Position numbers and translations under genes: made by a program
Shown: positions 15,825 to 22,712 of the stretch, one piece after another
Position numbering within the stretch: the stretch's first letter is position 1
Layout: the number at the start of each line of letters is the position of its first letter
Source of the DNA: Streptomyces sp. R33
Lineage (GTDB): Bacteria > Actinomycetota > Actinomycetes > Streptomycetales > Streptomycetaceae
Direction of reading: 5' to 3'
NCBI RefSeq assembly: GCF_041200175.1
Contig: NZ_CP165727.1
Span: forward strand, 7,310,001-7,374,000
DNA length: 64,000 bases
Notes under the pieces: model-generated
Told to the model about the DNA's origin: nothing
The model's input: the letters and a program-made list of their open reading frames with translations, nothing else
Database searches by the model: none

Positions 15825-16994
15825 TCAGGCATCACTCGGACGGGCATAGGTACGGCCCTTCCACGCCGCGCCGCGGCCCCGGTAGTGCTGGACGGCCGAG
15901 TCGACGGTCATCAGGAGGTACAGGAGCGCCGTGAGCGGAAGCAGCGGAGCCAGCAAGGCCGGCTGGCGGTAGTAGCGCAGCATCGGCAGATAGGTGCCGG
16001 CCATCAGCAGCCAGGCGAGAGCGCCGGCCCAGGCGGTGGCGACCTGTCCGGTGGCCAGACCTGCGAGGAAGGCGACCGGGGGGACGAGGTAGACGAGCAC
16101 GAGCCCGGCCACCGTCCCGGCCAGCAGCAGCGGACGGTGGCGCAGTTGCGCGTACGCACTGCGCGAGATCATCCGCCACAGGTCCGCGAGCGCGGGGTAC
16201 GGGCGTACGCTGTCCACCCGCTCCGCGAGCCCCAGCCAGATCCGGCCGCCCGAGCGCCGCACGGCACGGGCGAGGGAGACGTCGTCGATGACGGCCTGCC
16301 GGATCGACTCCGGCACGCCCGCCCGTACGGCGGCCTCGGTGCGCAGCAGGACGCAGCCGCCGGCCGCGGCGGCGGTCCGGCCGGCCGGGCGGTTGATCCG
16401 GCGGAAGGGGTAGAGCTGGGCGAAGAAGTACACGAAGGCCGGCACGACGAGCCGCTCCCAGAGGCTGACGACGCGCAGGCGGGCCATCAGCGAGACGAGG
16501 TCGAGCCCGGCGCTCGTCGCGGCCGCGACCAGCTCGCGCAGGCTGTCGGGCTCGTGCGCGATGTCGGCGTCGGTGAGGAGCAGGTACTCGGGCTCGGTGG
16601 CATGGGCGGTCCTGGCGAGCGCGATGCCGTGCCGCAGCGCCCACAGCTTCCCGGTCCAGCCGGGTTCCGGCTCGCCGGGGGAGACGACGGTGAGGGGCAG
16701 CCCGGGCTGCTCCCGGGCCAGCCGCAGGGCGAGGGCGCCGGTGCCGTCGGTACTGCCGTCGTCGACCAGGATGACCTCGGCTTCGCCGGGATAGTCCTGG
16801 GCGAGGAGCGAGGGCAGGCTGCAGGGCAGCACCCCGGCCTCGTCCCGGGCCGGGACGACGATGGCGACGGAGGGCCAGCGGGCGGGAGCGCTGCGCGGCG
16901 GTAGCCGCACGTCGGTCCGCCAGAACATGCCCTGGGCGAACGTGAGCCAGATCCAGACGACGAGGGACGCGCAGGCGGCGCAGAGAAGGCCCAT
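15825..16994 (-). CDS. HpnB-like family 2 glycosyltransferase
   Basis: A 389-residue membrane-anchored GT-A glycosyltransferase. One N-terminal helix (LLCAACASLVVWIWLTFAQG) precedes the catalytic domain, which has IVVPARDEAGVLPCSLPSLL, ILVDDGSTDGTG, the DxD-type TDADIAHEPDSLRELV, AAAAGGCVLLRTEAAV and AVIDDVSLARAVRRSGGRIW. Three helices close the C-terminus. The set GWTGKLWALRHG, LDLVSLMARLRVVSLWERLV and AFVYFFAQLYPFRRINRPAG is characteristic of hopene-associated HpnB. No hopanoid genes are in the window, so a hopanoid role is only suggested. ATG 16994 gives a normal N-terminus; the frame is open 39 bp further. Its upstream region is the G-rich edge of the large palindrome. Confidence 0.88.
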   Translation of the reverse strand: MGLLCAACASLVVWIWLTFAQGMFWRTDVRLPPRSAPARWPSVAIVVPARDEAGVLPCSLPSLLAQDYPGEAEVILVDDGSTDGTGALALRLAREQPGLPLTVVSPGEPEPGWTGKLWALRHGIALARTAHATEPEYLLLTDADIAHEPDSLRELVAAATSAGLDLVSLMARLRVVSLWERLVVPAFVYFFAQLYPFRRINRPAGRTAAAAGGCVLLRTEAAVRAGVPESIRQAVIDDVSLARAVRRSGGRIWLGLAERVDSVRPYPALADLWRMISRSAYAQLRHRPLLLAGTVAGLVLVYLVPPVAFLAGLATGQVATAWAGALAWLLMAGTYLPMLRYYRQPALLAPLLPLTALLYLLMTVDSAVQHYRGRGAAWKGRTYARPSDA

Positions 16995-17040
16995 GCGGGC
17001 AGTCTGCCGAACCCCGCGGGACGTGTCCCGCATTCGGGCG

Positions 17041-17091
17041 GGGCGGGGGTGGCGGGTTCTGCGCCCGGGGGGGTGCGGGTGGGGGTGGGGG
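17041..17091 (+). other. G-tract cluster able to form G-quadruplexes upstream of the glycosyltransferase
   Basis: Runs of 3-7 G separated by 1-3 bases (GGGCGGGGGTGGCGGG, then GGGGGGGTGCGGGTGGGGG) lie 47-97 bp upstream of the minus-strand glycosyltransferase start. The mirrored right flank has a matching C-tract cluster at 18578-18607. Confidence 0.6.
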
Positions 17092-17201
17092 ACGTGTTCT
17101 CGGAGTCGGTAAGGCGAGCGGGATCTGGGGCGGGGTCTGTGTGCTCGGCGTCGGGAGGGTGGATCGGGGGCCGGGGGCGGGGTTCGCGAACTCGGGGTCG
17201 G
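17082..17201 (-). repeat. Left array of degenerate ~47-bp repeats (about three copies)
   Basis: Read on the minus strand, copies contain CGACTCCGAGAACACG, CGACGCCGAGCACACAG and CGACCCCGAGTTCGCG, each followed by a CCCCGCCCC-like stretch; one unit also shows ATCCCGCTCGCCTTACCGAC. Repeats of the GTCGG anchor fall at 17105, 17150 and 17197, a 45-47 bp period, which is not a multiple of three. The same unit occurs in the opposite orientation beyond the right palindrome arm. Confidence 0.7.
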
Positions 17202-17657
17202 TGTGTGTCCGGGGGCGTCCCGTCAGTCCACTGTCCTTCCGTGGCGTGCCGGCCCGTCAAGGGCGCTCCTCCTTCGTCGTCGCGTCGCTTCGCGATGGCC
17301 TTCGGCCACCCTTGACCGACCGACCCGCCCCGGAATGCCAACAGACTGCCGGGAAGCCCCCGAAGGAATGGCCGGGAGGTTCATGTTCCGATTGGCCCCG
17401 ATCAGAGATGCCGAGCGGGAGCCCCTGTCCATCCGCACCCCATTCCCCGGGACCACCGAGGTGGAGCAGGATGGGGCCAGGGGGAGGCCATAGTCCCCCA
17501 AAGGGCCCAAAGGAAGCCCTTTCCGGACCCGGGCAGGGTCAACCTGCACCAGACAGCGGCCAGATGACCATGCCGGTAGGCGTGGGCCGGCAGGCGCCCC
17601 GGATCGCTACGCGCTCCTCATCTCTCGGCGTCCGACGGCCGTCTGGGGCTGGACATA
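17197..17657 (+). repeat. Left arm of a ~460-bp imperfect inverted repeat
   Basis: Starting at GTCGGTGTGTGTCC, the 461-bp arm is complementary to 17859-18317. The outer ~190 bp (to about 17390) differs from its partner at only one or two positions. The inner ~270 bp is diverged with small indels but still clearly homologous, ending at GGGGCTGGACATA. Short frames in the arm look unlike Streptomyces genes in codon use and differ between arms by frameshifts, so I do not call them coding. Confidence 0.92.
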
Positions 17658-17858
17658 AACAGCCGAGACGCCTCCGTGGGCGGGTTTTCGAGCGTCTGCA
17701 CGCTATTTGGGGTGAAAAGCGGGCGAGAAGGAGCCTGATGCCGGATTTCTCAACCCCTGACTCCGACAAGCACGCATTCACGCATCAACTGGGCGTCAAA
17801 ACGGGACAAACGACCCGCAGTCGCTTCCCATGCCGGACCGTGCCGGTCGTGGGCGGCC
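17658..17858. other. Loop between the inverted-repeat arms
   Basis: About 201 bp of sequence clearly less GC-rich than its surroundings, with GGTTTTCGAGCGTCTGCACG, ATTTGGGGTGAAAAG and the direct doublet CACGCATTCACGCATC. It has no ribosome binding site with a convincing reading frame and no tRNA-like fold. It may hold a structured RNA or the remains of an inserted element. Confidence 0.5.
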
Positions 17859-18317
17859 TATGTCCAGCCCCAGACGGCCGTCGGACGCCGAACCGGGCGG
17901 AGCGCGTAGCGATTTGGAGCGTCCACGGCCCGACCGGCACCGCATGGTCATCTCATCGCTGTCTGGTGCAGGTTGACCCTGCTCGGGTCCGGAAAGGGCT
18001 TCCTTTGGGCCCTTTGGGGGACTGTGGCCTCCCCCTGGCCCCCTCCTGGTCCACCTCCGTGGTCCTGGGGACTGACTCCGGATGGACAGGGGCCCCTGCT
18101 CGGCATCTCTGATAGGCCCTCATCGGAACATGAACCTCCCGGCCATTCCTTCGGGGGCTTCCCGGCAGTCTGTTGGCATTCCGGGGCGGGTCGGTCGGTC
18201 AAGGGTGGCCGAAGGCCATCGCGAAGCGACGCGACGACGAAGGAGGAGCGCCCTTGACGGGCCGGCACGCCACGGAAGGACAGTGGACTGACGGGACGCC
18301 CCCGGACCCACACCGAC
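17859..18317 (-). repeat. Right arm of the ~460-bp imperfect inverted repeat
   Basis: Reverse complement of 17197-17657; outer coordinates pair as x + y = 35514 (for example 17221 with 18293). It ends outward at GGACCCACACCGAC, where the right-hand repeat array begins. The near-identity of the outer 190 bp against a diverged inner part suggests recent gene conversion or ongoing inversion between arms. Confidence 0.92.
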
Positions 18318-18850
18318 GCGGAGTGCACAGATCCCGCCCCCCCAACACCCCGGCAGACGTCATCGACGCCGCTCCCGCGGCCCCGCCCCCGACATCCCGG
18401 CTGGCCTTTCCGCTGTCGCTCCCGCGGCCCCGCCCCCGACATCCCGGCTGGCCTTTCCGCTGTCGCTCCCGCGGCTCCGCCCCCGCGTCCCGGTCGGGCC
18501 TTACCGACGCCGAGTGCACGGCCCCCGCCCTCAAGGTCCCGGCTCGCCTTATCGACGCCGCTTACACAGACCCACAGACCCCGCCCCCGCCCCCGCCCCC
18601 GTCCCCCCGATCCACCCTCCCGTCGCCGAGTGCGCGGACTCCCGTGCTCCCGGTCGAGCTCTGCTGCCGAGCGCGCGGACGTGCCCTCTGGTGTCCCGAA
18701 CGACCCTTCCGGCATCGACTCGGCAGGCCGCCCCGCTGCCGCCTCCGCCGCACCGGTCATCCCGCTTCGGCGGGCCCCGCCCGCGGCCCGGCCCCGACTG
18801 GCACGTCGGCTCCGCGTGCGCGGACCCCGCCGCTCAGATCCCGCCGTGCC
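18311..18850 (+). repeat. Right array of degenerate ~47-bp repeats (about eight copies)
   Basis: Units share CGACGCCGAGTGCAC followed by a GACCCCGCCCCC-like stretch and TCCCGGCTCGCCTTA. Anchors fall near 18313, 18364, 18417, 18464, 18505, 18553, 18624 and 18670, with a further match at about 18803. The sequence is strongly C-rich on this strand. Frames through it are open only because of base composition; the period is not a codon multiple. Confidence 0.7.
18371..18464 (+). repeat. Two identical 47-bp tandem units
   Basis: 18371-18417 and 18418-18464 are identical over 47 bp, starting GCTCCCGCGGCCCCGCCCCC, and a third diverging copy begins at 18465. They mark recent expansion within the older degenerate array. 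Confidence 0.9.
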
Positions 18851-18997
18851 TGCCGCCCCGGTCGTTCGGTCCTCGCGGCCCCACCCCCGGAGCCCCTGAC
18901 GCTCCCGGCCCGCCGCCCCCGCCACCCTCACCCCGCCTCGCCCCCACCCCCGCCCCACATTGAGGGCTTTCCCGGCGGCTTCGATTAAGGTGACCAG
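18851..18997. other. C-rich stretch without a recognisable gene
   Basis: Low-complexity CCCCGCC-type sequence leading up to the racemase start; AAGG just before GTG 18998 could serve as its ribosome binding site. Nothing else is seen. Confidence 0.6.
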
Positions 18998-19792
18998 GTG
19001 AAGATCGCCCTCATGGACTCCGGAATCGGCCTCCTCGCGGCGGCTGCCGCGATGCGGCGGCTGCGGCCCGACGTCGATCTGGTCCTCTCCAGCGACCCCG
19101 ACGGCATGCCCTGGGGGCCGCGTACCCCTGCCGATCTGACCGGGCGCGCCCTCGGTGTCGCCCAGGCCGCCGCCGGGCACCGGCCGGACGCGCTGATCGT
19201 GGCCTGCAACACCGCCTCCGTGCACGCCCTGCCCACCCTCCGGGCCGCGCTCGAGCCCGGGATCCCGGTGATCGGGACCGTGCCGGCGATCAAGCCCGCC
19301 GCCGCGGCGGGTGGGCGCGTGGCCATCTGGGCCACCCCCGCCACCACCGGCAGTCCGTACCAGCGCGGGCTGATCCGCGACTTCGCCGCCGGGGCCCGTG
19401 TCACCGAGGTGCCCTGCCCGGGACTCGCCGACGCCGTCGAGGCGGGGGACGGCGCCGCCGTCGCCGCGACCGTCGCCGCGGCCGCCGCGCTCACCCCGGC
19501 CGACGTCACCGACGTCGTCCTCGGCTGCACGCACTACGAGCTCGTCGAGGCACCCATCCGGGCCGCCCTGGCCGAGCGGACCGGCGGCGCCGACCTCCGC
19601 TACCACGGTTCCGCCGAGCCCGTCGCCGTACAGGCGCTGCGCCGCCTCGGCGCCCTCCCCGAGCCGGGCCTGCCCCGTACCGGCACCCTGACCGTCCTGC
19701 TCAGCGGGCAGGAGGGGGCGCTCCCCGCGGCCGCACTCGGCTACGCCGAAGGCCGGCTGCTCGCGGAAGAGGGCGCCGCCGTCGGGGGATGA
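18998..19792 (+). CDS. Aspartate/glutamate racemase-family protein (MurI-like paralogue)
   Basis: A 264-residue protein with the cofactor-independent racemase signature: D7-S8 in MDSGIGLL, Cys70 in VACNTASVHALP and Cys177/His179 in LGCTHYELVEAP, the two catalytic cysteines of Asp/Glu racemases. MurI usually has DSGxGGL; here the second half is DSGIGLL, and the length and Ala-rich make-up suggest a paralogue rather than the housekeeping MurI. The expected reaction is L/D interconversion of an acidic amino acid. GTG 18998 is the start. A decayed cytidine deaminase gene begins eight bases after its stop. Confidence 0.88.
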   Translation: MKIALMDSGIGLLAAAAAMRRLRPDVDLVLSSDPDGMPWGPRTPADLTGRALGVAQAAAGHRPDALIVACNTASVHALPTLRAALEPGIPVIGTVPAIKPAAAAGGRVAIWATPATTGSPYQRGLIRDFAAGARVTEVPCPGLADAVEAGDGAAVAATVAAAAALTPADVTDVVLGCTHYELVEAPIRAALAERTGGADLRYHGSAEPVAVQALRRLGALPEPGLPRTGTLTVLLSGQEGALPAAALGYAEGRLLAEEGAAVGG

Positions 19793-19799
19793 TCCGGCG

Positions 19800-20062
19800 A
19801 TGACCCTGCAGGACCTCGCGCTCGCCGCCACCGATCCGGCCCGGAGCCGGTGCCGCGGCGAGGACCACACCGTGGCGGCGGTGGCCCGTGCCCGCGACGG
19901 CAGGACCGTCGAGGGCGTGAACGTGTACCACTTCACCGCAGGCCCCTGAGCCGAGCTCGTCGCCCCGGCCGCGGCCACCCGCGGCTGCGGGTGATCCTCG
20001 GGTCCGGCGGCGCGCTGCGTGCCGTGCCCGTGGCGGATCTGCTCCCCGAGCGTTACGTCCGC
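19800..20062 (+). pseudogene. Decayed cytidine deaminase-like gene
   Basis: From ATG 19800 the frame reads MTLQDLALAATDPARSRCRG, then EDHTVAAVARARDGRTVEGV and NVYHFTAGP, followed by TGA at 19947-19949 and then AELVAPAAATRG. Small actinobacterial cytidine deaminases have GGPCAELV here, so the zinc-ligand Cys codon has become a stop. After a missing middle segment (no PCGxC motif is left) and a frame change, LRVILGSGGALRAVPVADLL and PERYV follow up to about 20062, matching the family C-terminus. Nonsense, deletion and frameshift together make it a clear pseudogene. Its end overlaps the stop of the convergent glycohydrolase. Confidence 0.82.
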
Positions 20063-20973
20063 CCCGCGAGCGACTGGGCGAGCGCGCGCAGCCCGTCCGC
20101 GTCCAGCACCCGGTTCCCGAACCCGGGCAGCGGTACGTGCAGCGGTGCGGTCCACTCCGGTGGGATCGCCGCCTGCCCGTAGCGGGCCCCGGCCAGGGTG
20201 CCGGTGACCGCCGCCACCGTGTCGGTGTCCCCGCCCAGGTCCACGGCGGCCCGTACGGCCTCGGCGAACCCGGTGGTCGTCCTCAGGGCCCAGACCGCCG
20301 AGCCGAGGCAGGGCCAGACCGCTCCGTTGAACTCGGTGGCCAGTCCCGGATGCCAGTCGGGGCCGAGGACGAGCCCGTACCGCTCGCGGTGGTCGGGGTG
20401 TACGGCGGCGAGCGCCTCGGGGAGGGCGGCCAGTGGATCGCCCCCGTCGAGCATCACCCGTACGAGCTCGTGCAGCAGGGCCGTGCCCTCCCAGGCGGCC
20501 CGGTCGCCGTGCGTCAGCGCGGCGATCCGGCGGGCGGCGTCCATCGTGCCCTCCCGCCCGGCGGAGGCGAAGTACACCGCCGAGGTGGAGGCCCGCATCA
20601 GGGAACCGTTGCCGGCCGCCCGCGCGTTGATCTGGAAGTGCAGTGCGGCGGCCAGGTCCCAGGCCTCGCCGTTGGTCAGCACGTCCTCCGTCTGAAGCCC
20701 GATGTCCTTGGGCTCGCCTGCCGCCCAGCGCTGGAACCGCCCGAAGACGTCGGGGAGTTCGAGACCGCCCTGCTCCAGCAGGGATTCGCCGACCAGGACC
20801 GCCATCTGCGTGTCGTCGGTCGCCTCGCCCGGGTCCCAGCCGCCGCCCCCGCGCATCTCCTCGCCGCGCGCGGTCAGCTCGCCGGCGGGCCCGAACTCGT
20901 AGGGCGCGCCGAGCGCGTCACCGACGGCCGAGCCCAGAACGGCGCCCACGGCGCGGTCGAGTCGAGTGATCAC
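20053..20973 (-). CDS. ADP-ribosylglycohydrolase-family protein
   Basis: A 306-residue protein of the DraG/ARH family that cleaves ADP-ribose from proteins or small molecules using two Mg ions. The family head GAVLGSAVGDALGAPYEFGP is at about 9-28, the first metal motif ATDDTQMAVLVGESL at about 51-65, NGSLMRAS at about 122-129, and the second metal motif LGGDTDTVAAVTGTLAG near 255-271. GTG 20973 has AGGAGG five bases upstream and overlaps by four bases (GTGA) the stop of a truncated minus-strand gene, so it was once the second gene of an operon whose first gene is now a remnant. Its promoter may therefore be lost or new. Confidence 0.91.
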   Translation of the reverse strand: MITRLDRAVGAVLGSAVGDALGAPYEFGPAGELTARGEEMRGGGGWDPGEATDDTQMAVLVGESLLEQGGLELPDVFGRFQRWAAGEPKDIGLQTEDVLTNGEAWDLAAALHFQINARAAGNGSLMRASTSAVYFASAGREGTMDAARRIAALTHGDRAAWEGTALLHELVRVMLDGGDPLAALPEALAAVHPDHRERYGLVLGPDWHPGLATEFNGAVWPCLGSAVWALRTTTGFAEAVRAAVDLGGDTDTVAAVTGTLAGARYGQAAIPPEWTAPLHVPLPGFGNRVLDADGLRALAQSLAGRT

Positions 20974-21150
20974 GGTTCCTCCTCGGACGGTTCGGGGCAT
21001 ACGCAGGCCAGTACACCGCGTGCGAAGCCTTCCAGGTCGTCGAGGTCGGCGGCGGCGAGGGCGTCCGGGGCTCCGGCCAGCAGGTGCGGGATCGCGCCGT
21101 GCAGCACGAGGGTGAGGGGGCGGACCCGGTCCGCTCCGGCCGGCAGCCCG
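20970..21150 (-). pseudogene. 3' remnant of a minus-strand gene (possibly a TetR regulator)
   Basis: About 60 codons with good Streptomyces codon bias read RPLTLVLHGAIPHLLAGAPD, then ALAAADLDDLEGFARGVLAC and VCPEPSEEEP before TGA at 20970-20972. No start or N-terminal domain precedes it: coding similarity stops at about 21150 where the opposite-strand monooxygenase remnant begins. The helical C-terminus next to a divergent FAD monooxygenase fits a TetR-type regulator, but there is no DNA-binding part left to prove it. Confidence 0.55.
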
Positions 21151-21551
21151 GCACGATCCGATCCCGCAGGTCCTCGCCGACACCGATCCGGCGACCTGGA
21201 TCCGGTACGACGCCAACTGCACCCGGCGCTGCCCTCGTTCGTCCACGGCGGCCGTACCGCCCTGGTCGGCGACGCGGCGCACGCCATGACCCCCAACCTC
21301 GGCCACGGCGCCTGCACCGCCCTCCTCGACGCCGAGGCCCTCGCCCGTGCGGTCGCCGTCCACGGGCGGGCCGCACTGGCCGGCGCACTGCGCGCCTACG
21401 AGGGTGAGCGGCGCCGCAGTGCCCAGCGCGTCGCCTTCGGCTCGCGGAACCTGCACCGGTTCATGACGGCCCGGCGCCCCGCCCTGCGCGATGCGCTCCT
21501 CGGCCTCCTCCCGGCTGAAGCCCCGGGCGCCGGGGCTCCGGGGCCCTTGGG
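21150..21551 (+). pseudogene. 3' remnant of an FAD-dependent monooxygenase gene, frameshifted
   Basis: One frame (from 21152) reads HDPIPQVLADTDPATWIRYD. After a one-base shift near 21220 another reads LHPALPSFVHGGRTALVGDA, then AHAMTPNLGHGACTALLDAE and LRAYEGERRRSAQRVAFGSR. GDAAHAMTPNLGHG is the FAD-pyrophosphate motif of the PHBH-type aromatic hydroxylase C-terminal half. The N-terminal GxGxxG half is absent. It abuts the minus-strand remnant, and its 3' end runs up to the VOC gene. Confidence 0.8.
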
Positions 21552-22028
21552 TCACGCGTCCGCGAGCCGTCCCTGCAGCTCTTCCCAGGACACGTCCTCC
21601 ACGTGGGTGAGGAACACCCACAGATGCCCGAACGGGTCCCGCAGGATGGCGGTCCGGTCGCCGTGGAACTGGTCCGCCGGGGGCTGGACCAGCTCGGCGC
21701 CCTCGGCCAGCGCCGTCCGTACGAGCGCGTCCACGTCCGGTACGAACACGTGCAGCGCGACCGAGGTACCGCCCAGCTCCGAGGGCGCGGTGAACGGGCC
21801 CTCGGAGACGTCACCGAGCATGAGCACGGCCCCGCCGATCCGTATCTCGGCGTGCATCACCCCGCCCTCGGGGTGATCGAGCCGGAAGTCCTCGACGGCA
21901 CCGAAGGCCCGCCCGTAGAAGGCGAGTGCGGCGGCCGCGTCGGACACCATGACGTGGGCCACGACCGCCGTGCGGTAGCGCTCGGGAACGATCTGTACGG
22001 CCTGCTGGTCTGCTGCGTGAGTGGTCAT
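21552..22028 (-). CDS. VOC-family (glyoxalase/bleomycin-resistance-like) protein
   Basis: A 158-residue protein of vicinal-oxygen-chelate type with two beta-alpha-beta-beta-beta modules: VVAHVMVSDAAAALAFYGRA opens the first, SVALHVFVPDVDALVRTALA the second, and ILRDPFGHLWVFLTHVED is the typical closing strand pair. This layout is that of PhnB-like VOC proteins. The metal ligands of true glyoxalases cannot be assigned with confidence and no substrate can be named. ATG 22028 gives MTTHAADQQAVQIVPERYRT. The gene ends one base after the monooxygenase remnant and faces away from the next membrane protein gene. Confidence 0.88.
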   Translation of the reverse strand: MTTHAADQQAVQIVPERYRTAVVAHVMVSDAAAALAFYGRAFGAVEDFRLDHPEGGVMHAEIRIGGAVLMLGDVSEGPFTAPSELGGTSVALHVFVPDVDALVRTALAEGAELVQPPADQFHGDRTAILRDPFGHLWVFLTHVEDVSWEELQGRLADA

Positions 22029-22152
22029 GTGGACGACCGTAGGACCTCAAGTTTGCTTGAGGTCAACACCGGGCAGGTGCGATCCGACGCGCCCGCCGCC
22101 GTGCGGGCGAGAGGCGGTGGCGTACATGCGGAACGTGAGTACGCTGCTACAC

Positions 22153-22668
22153 ATGACGGGTCACCCCCCGGGTCCCCTGTGGACGGGCCGGGCCTCCAAC
22201 CGCGTGCAGTGGCTGCTCGCCGCCGCCGGCGCGGCCTGTCTCGCACTCGGCGTCGAGCTCGCCGTCGACTCGTCCTGGACCGCCGGCATCGTCCCGCTGC
22301 TGATGTCCGTCATCGGCTGCCTGGCCGCCGGGCTGCTGATCCTCTACGGCACCCTCGCCTTCGTCCACGTCGCCGTCACCGTCGACGCCGAGGCGCTGGA
22401 GGTCCGCTGCGGCCACATCGGGCTGCCGCGCCGGAAGATCCGGCTCGCGGAGGTGGCCTCCGCCGAGTTCCTCCCCCGGATCACCCCGCAGCAGTGGGGC
22501 GGCTGGGGCTACCGGTGGCGCCCCGAGAAGGGCACTGCCGTCATCGTCCGGCGCGGCGAAGGGGTGGAGCTGCGGCTGGGCGACGGCAAGGTGTTCACCG
22601 TCACCGTCGACGACGCCGAGAACGCGGTCCGGGTCATCCGCGCCCACCTGCGGGCTCTCGCCCGCTGA
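22153..22668 (+). CDS. Two-helix membrane protein with PH-like C-terminal domain
   Basis: The 171-residue product starts MTGHPPGPLWTGRASNRVQW, crosses the membrane twice (LLAAAGAACLALGVELAV and IVPLLMSVIGCLAAGLLILY), then has a beta-rich domain (HVAVTVDAEALEVRCGHIGL, IRLAEVASAEFLPRITPQQW, GTAVIVRRGEGVELRLGDGK) like bacterial PH domains. That order is shared by many uncharacterised actinobacterial membrane proteins. The start is uncertain: ATG 22153 has no clear ribosome site and could be leaderless; ATG 22126 would add nine residues. It lies 44 bp upstream of lnt on the same strand. Confidence 0.8.
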   Translation: MTGHPPGPLWTGRASNRVQWLLAAAGAACLALGVELAVDSSWTAGIVPLLMSVIGCLAAGLLILYGTLAFVHVAVTVDAEALEVRCGHIGLPRRKIRLAEVASAEFLPRITPQQWGGWGYRWRPEKGTAVIVRRGEGVELRLGDGKVFTVTVDDAENAVRVIRAHLRALAR

Positions 22669-22712
22669 GTCGCTCTCCCGCCCCCGGCGCGTGGGGACGT
22701 ACACTCCGCCAA

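Noticed and set aside
17223..17549. Minus-strand frame of 108 codons in the left palindrome arm
   Set aside because: The right-arm copy is broken by frameshifts, codon use is not Streptomyces-like, and it has no start signal.
17197..18317. Insertion sequence or transposon
   Set aside because: There is no transposase, no short terminal repeats and no target-site duplication; the homology is confined to the arms.
18311..18850. CRISPR array
   Set aside because: Repeats are degenerate, adjacent without unique spacers, and there are no cas genes in the window.
18173..18988. Plus-strand frame of 271 codons over the repeat array
   Set aside because: The repeats are 47 bp, not a codon multiple; residues are Pro/Arg/Ser low-complexity.
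17948..20155. Minus-strand frame of about 735 codons across the palindrome and racemase
   Set aside because: It is antisense to the well-supported racemase and to low-complexity repeats; open only because of base composition.
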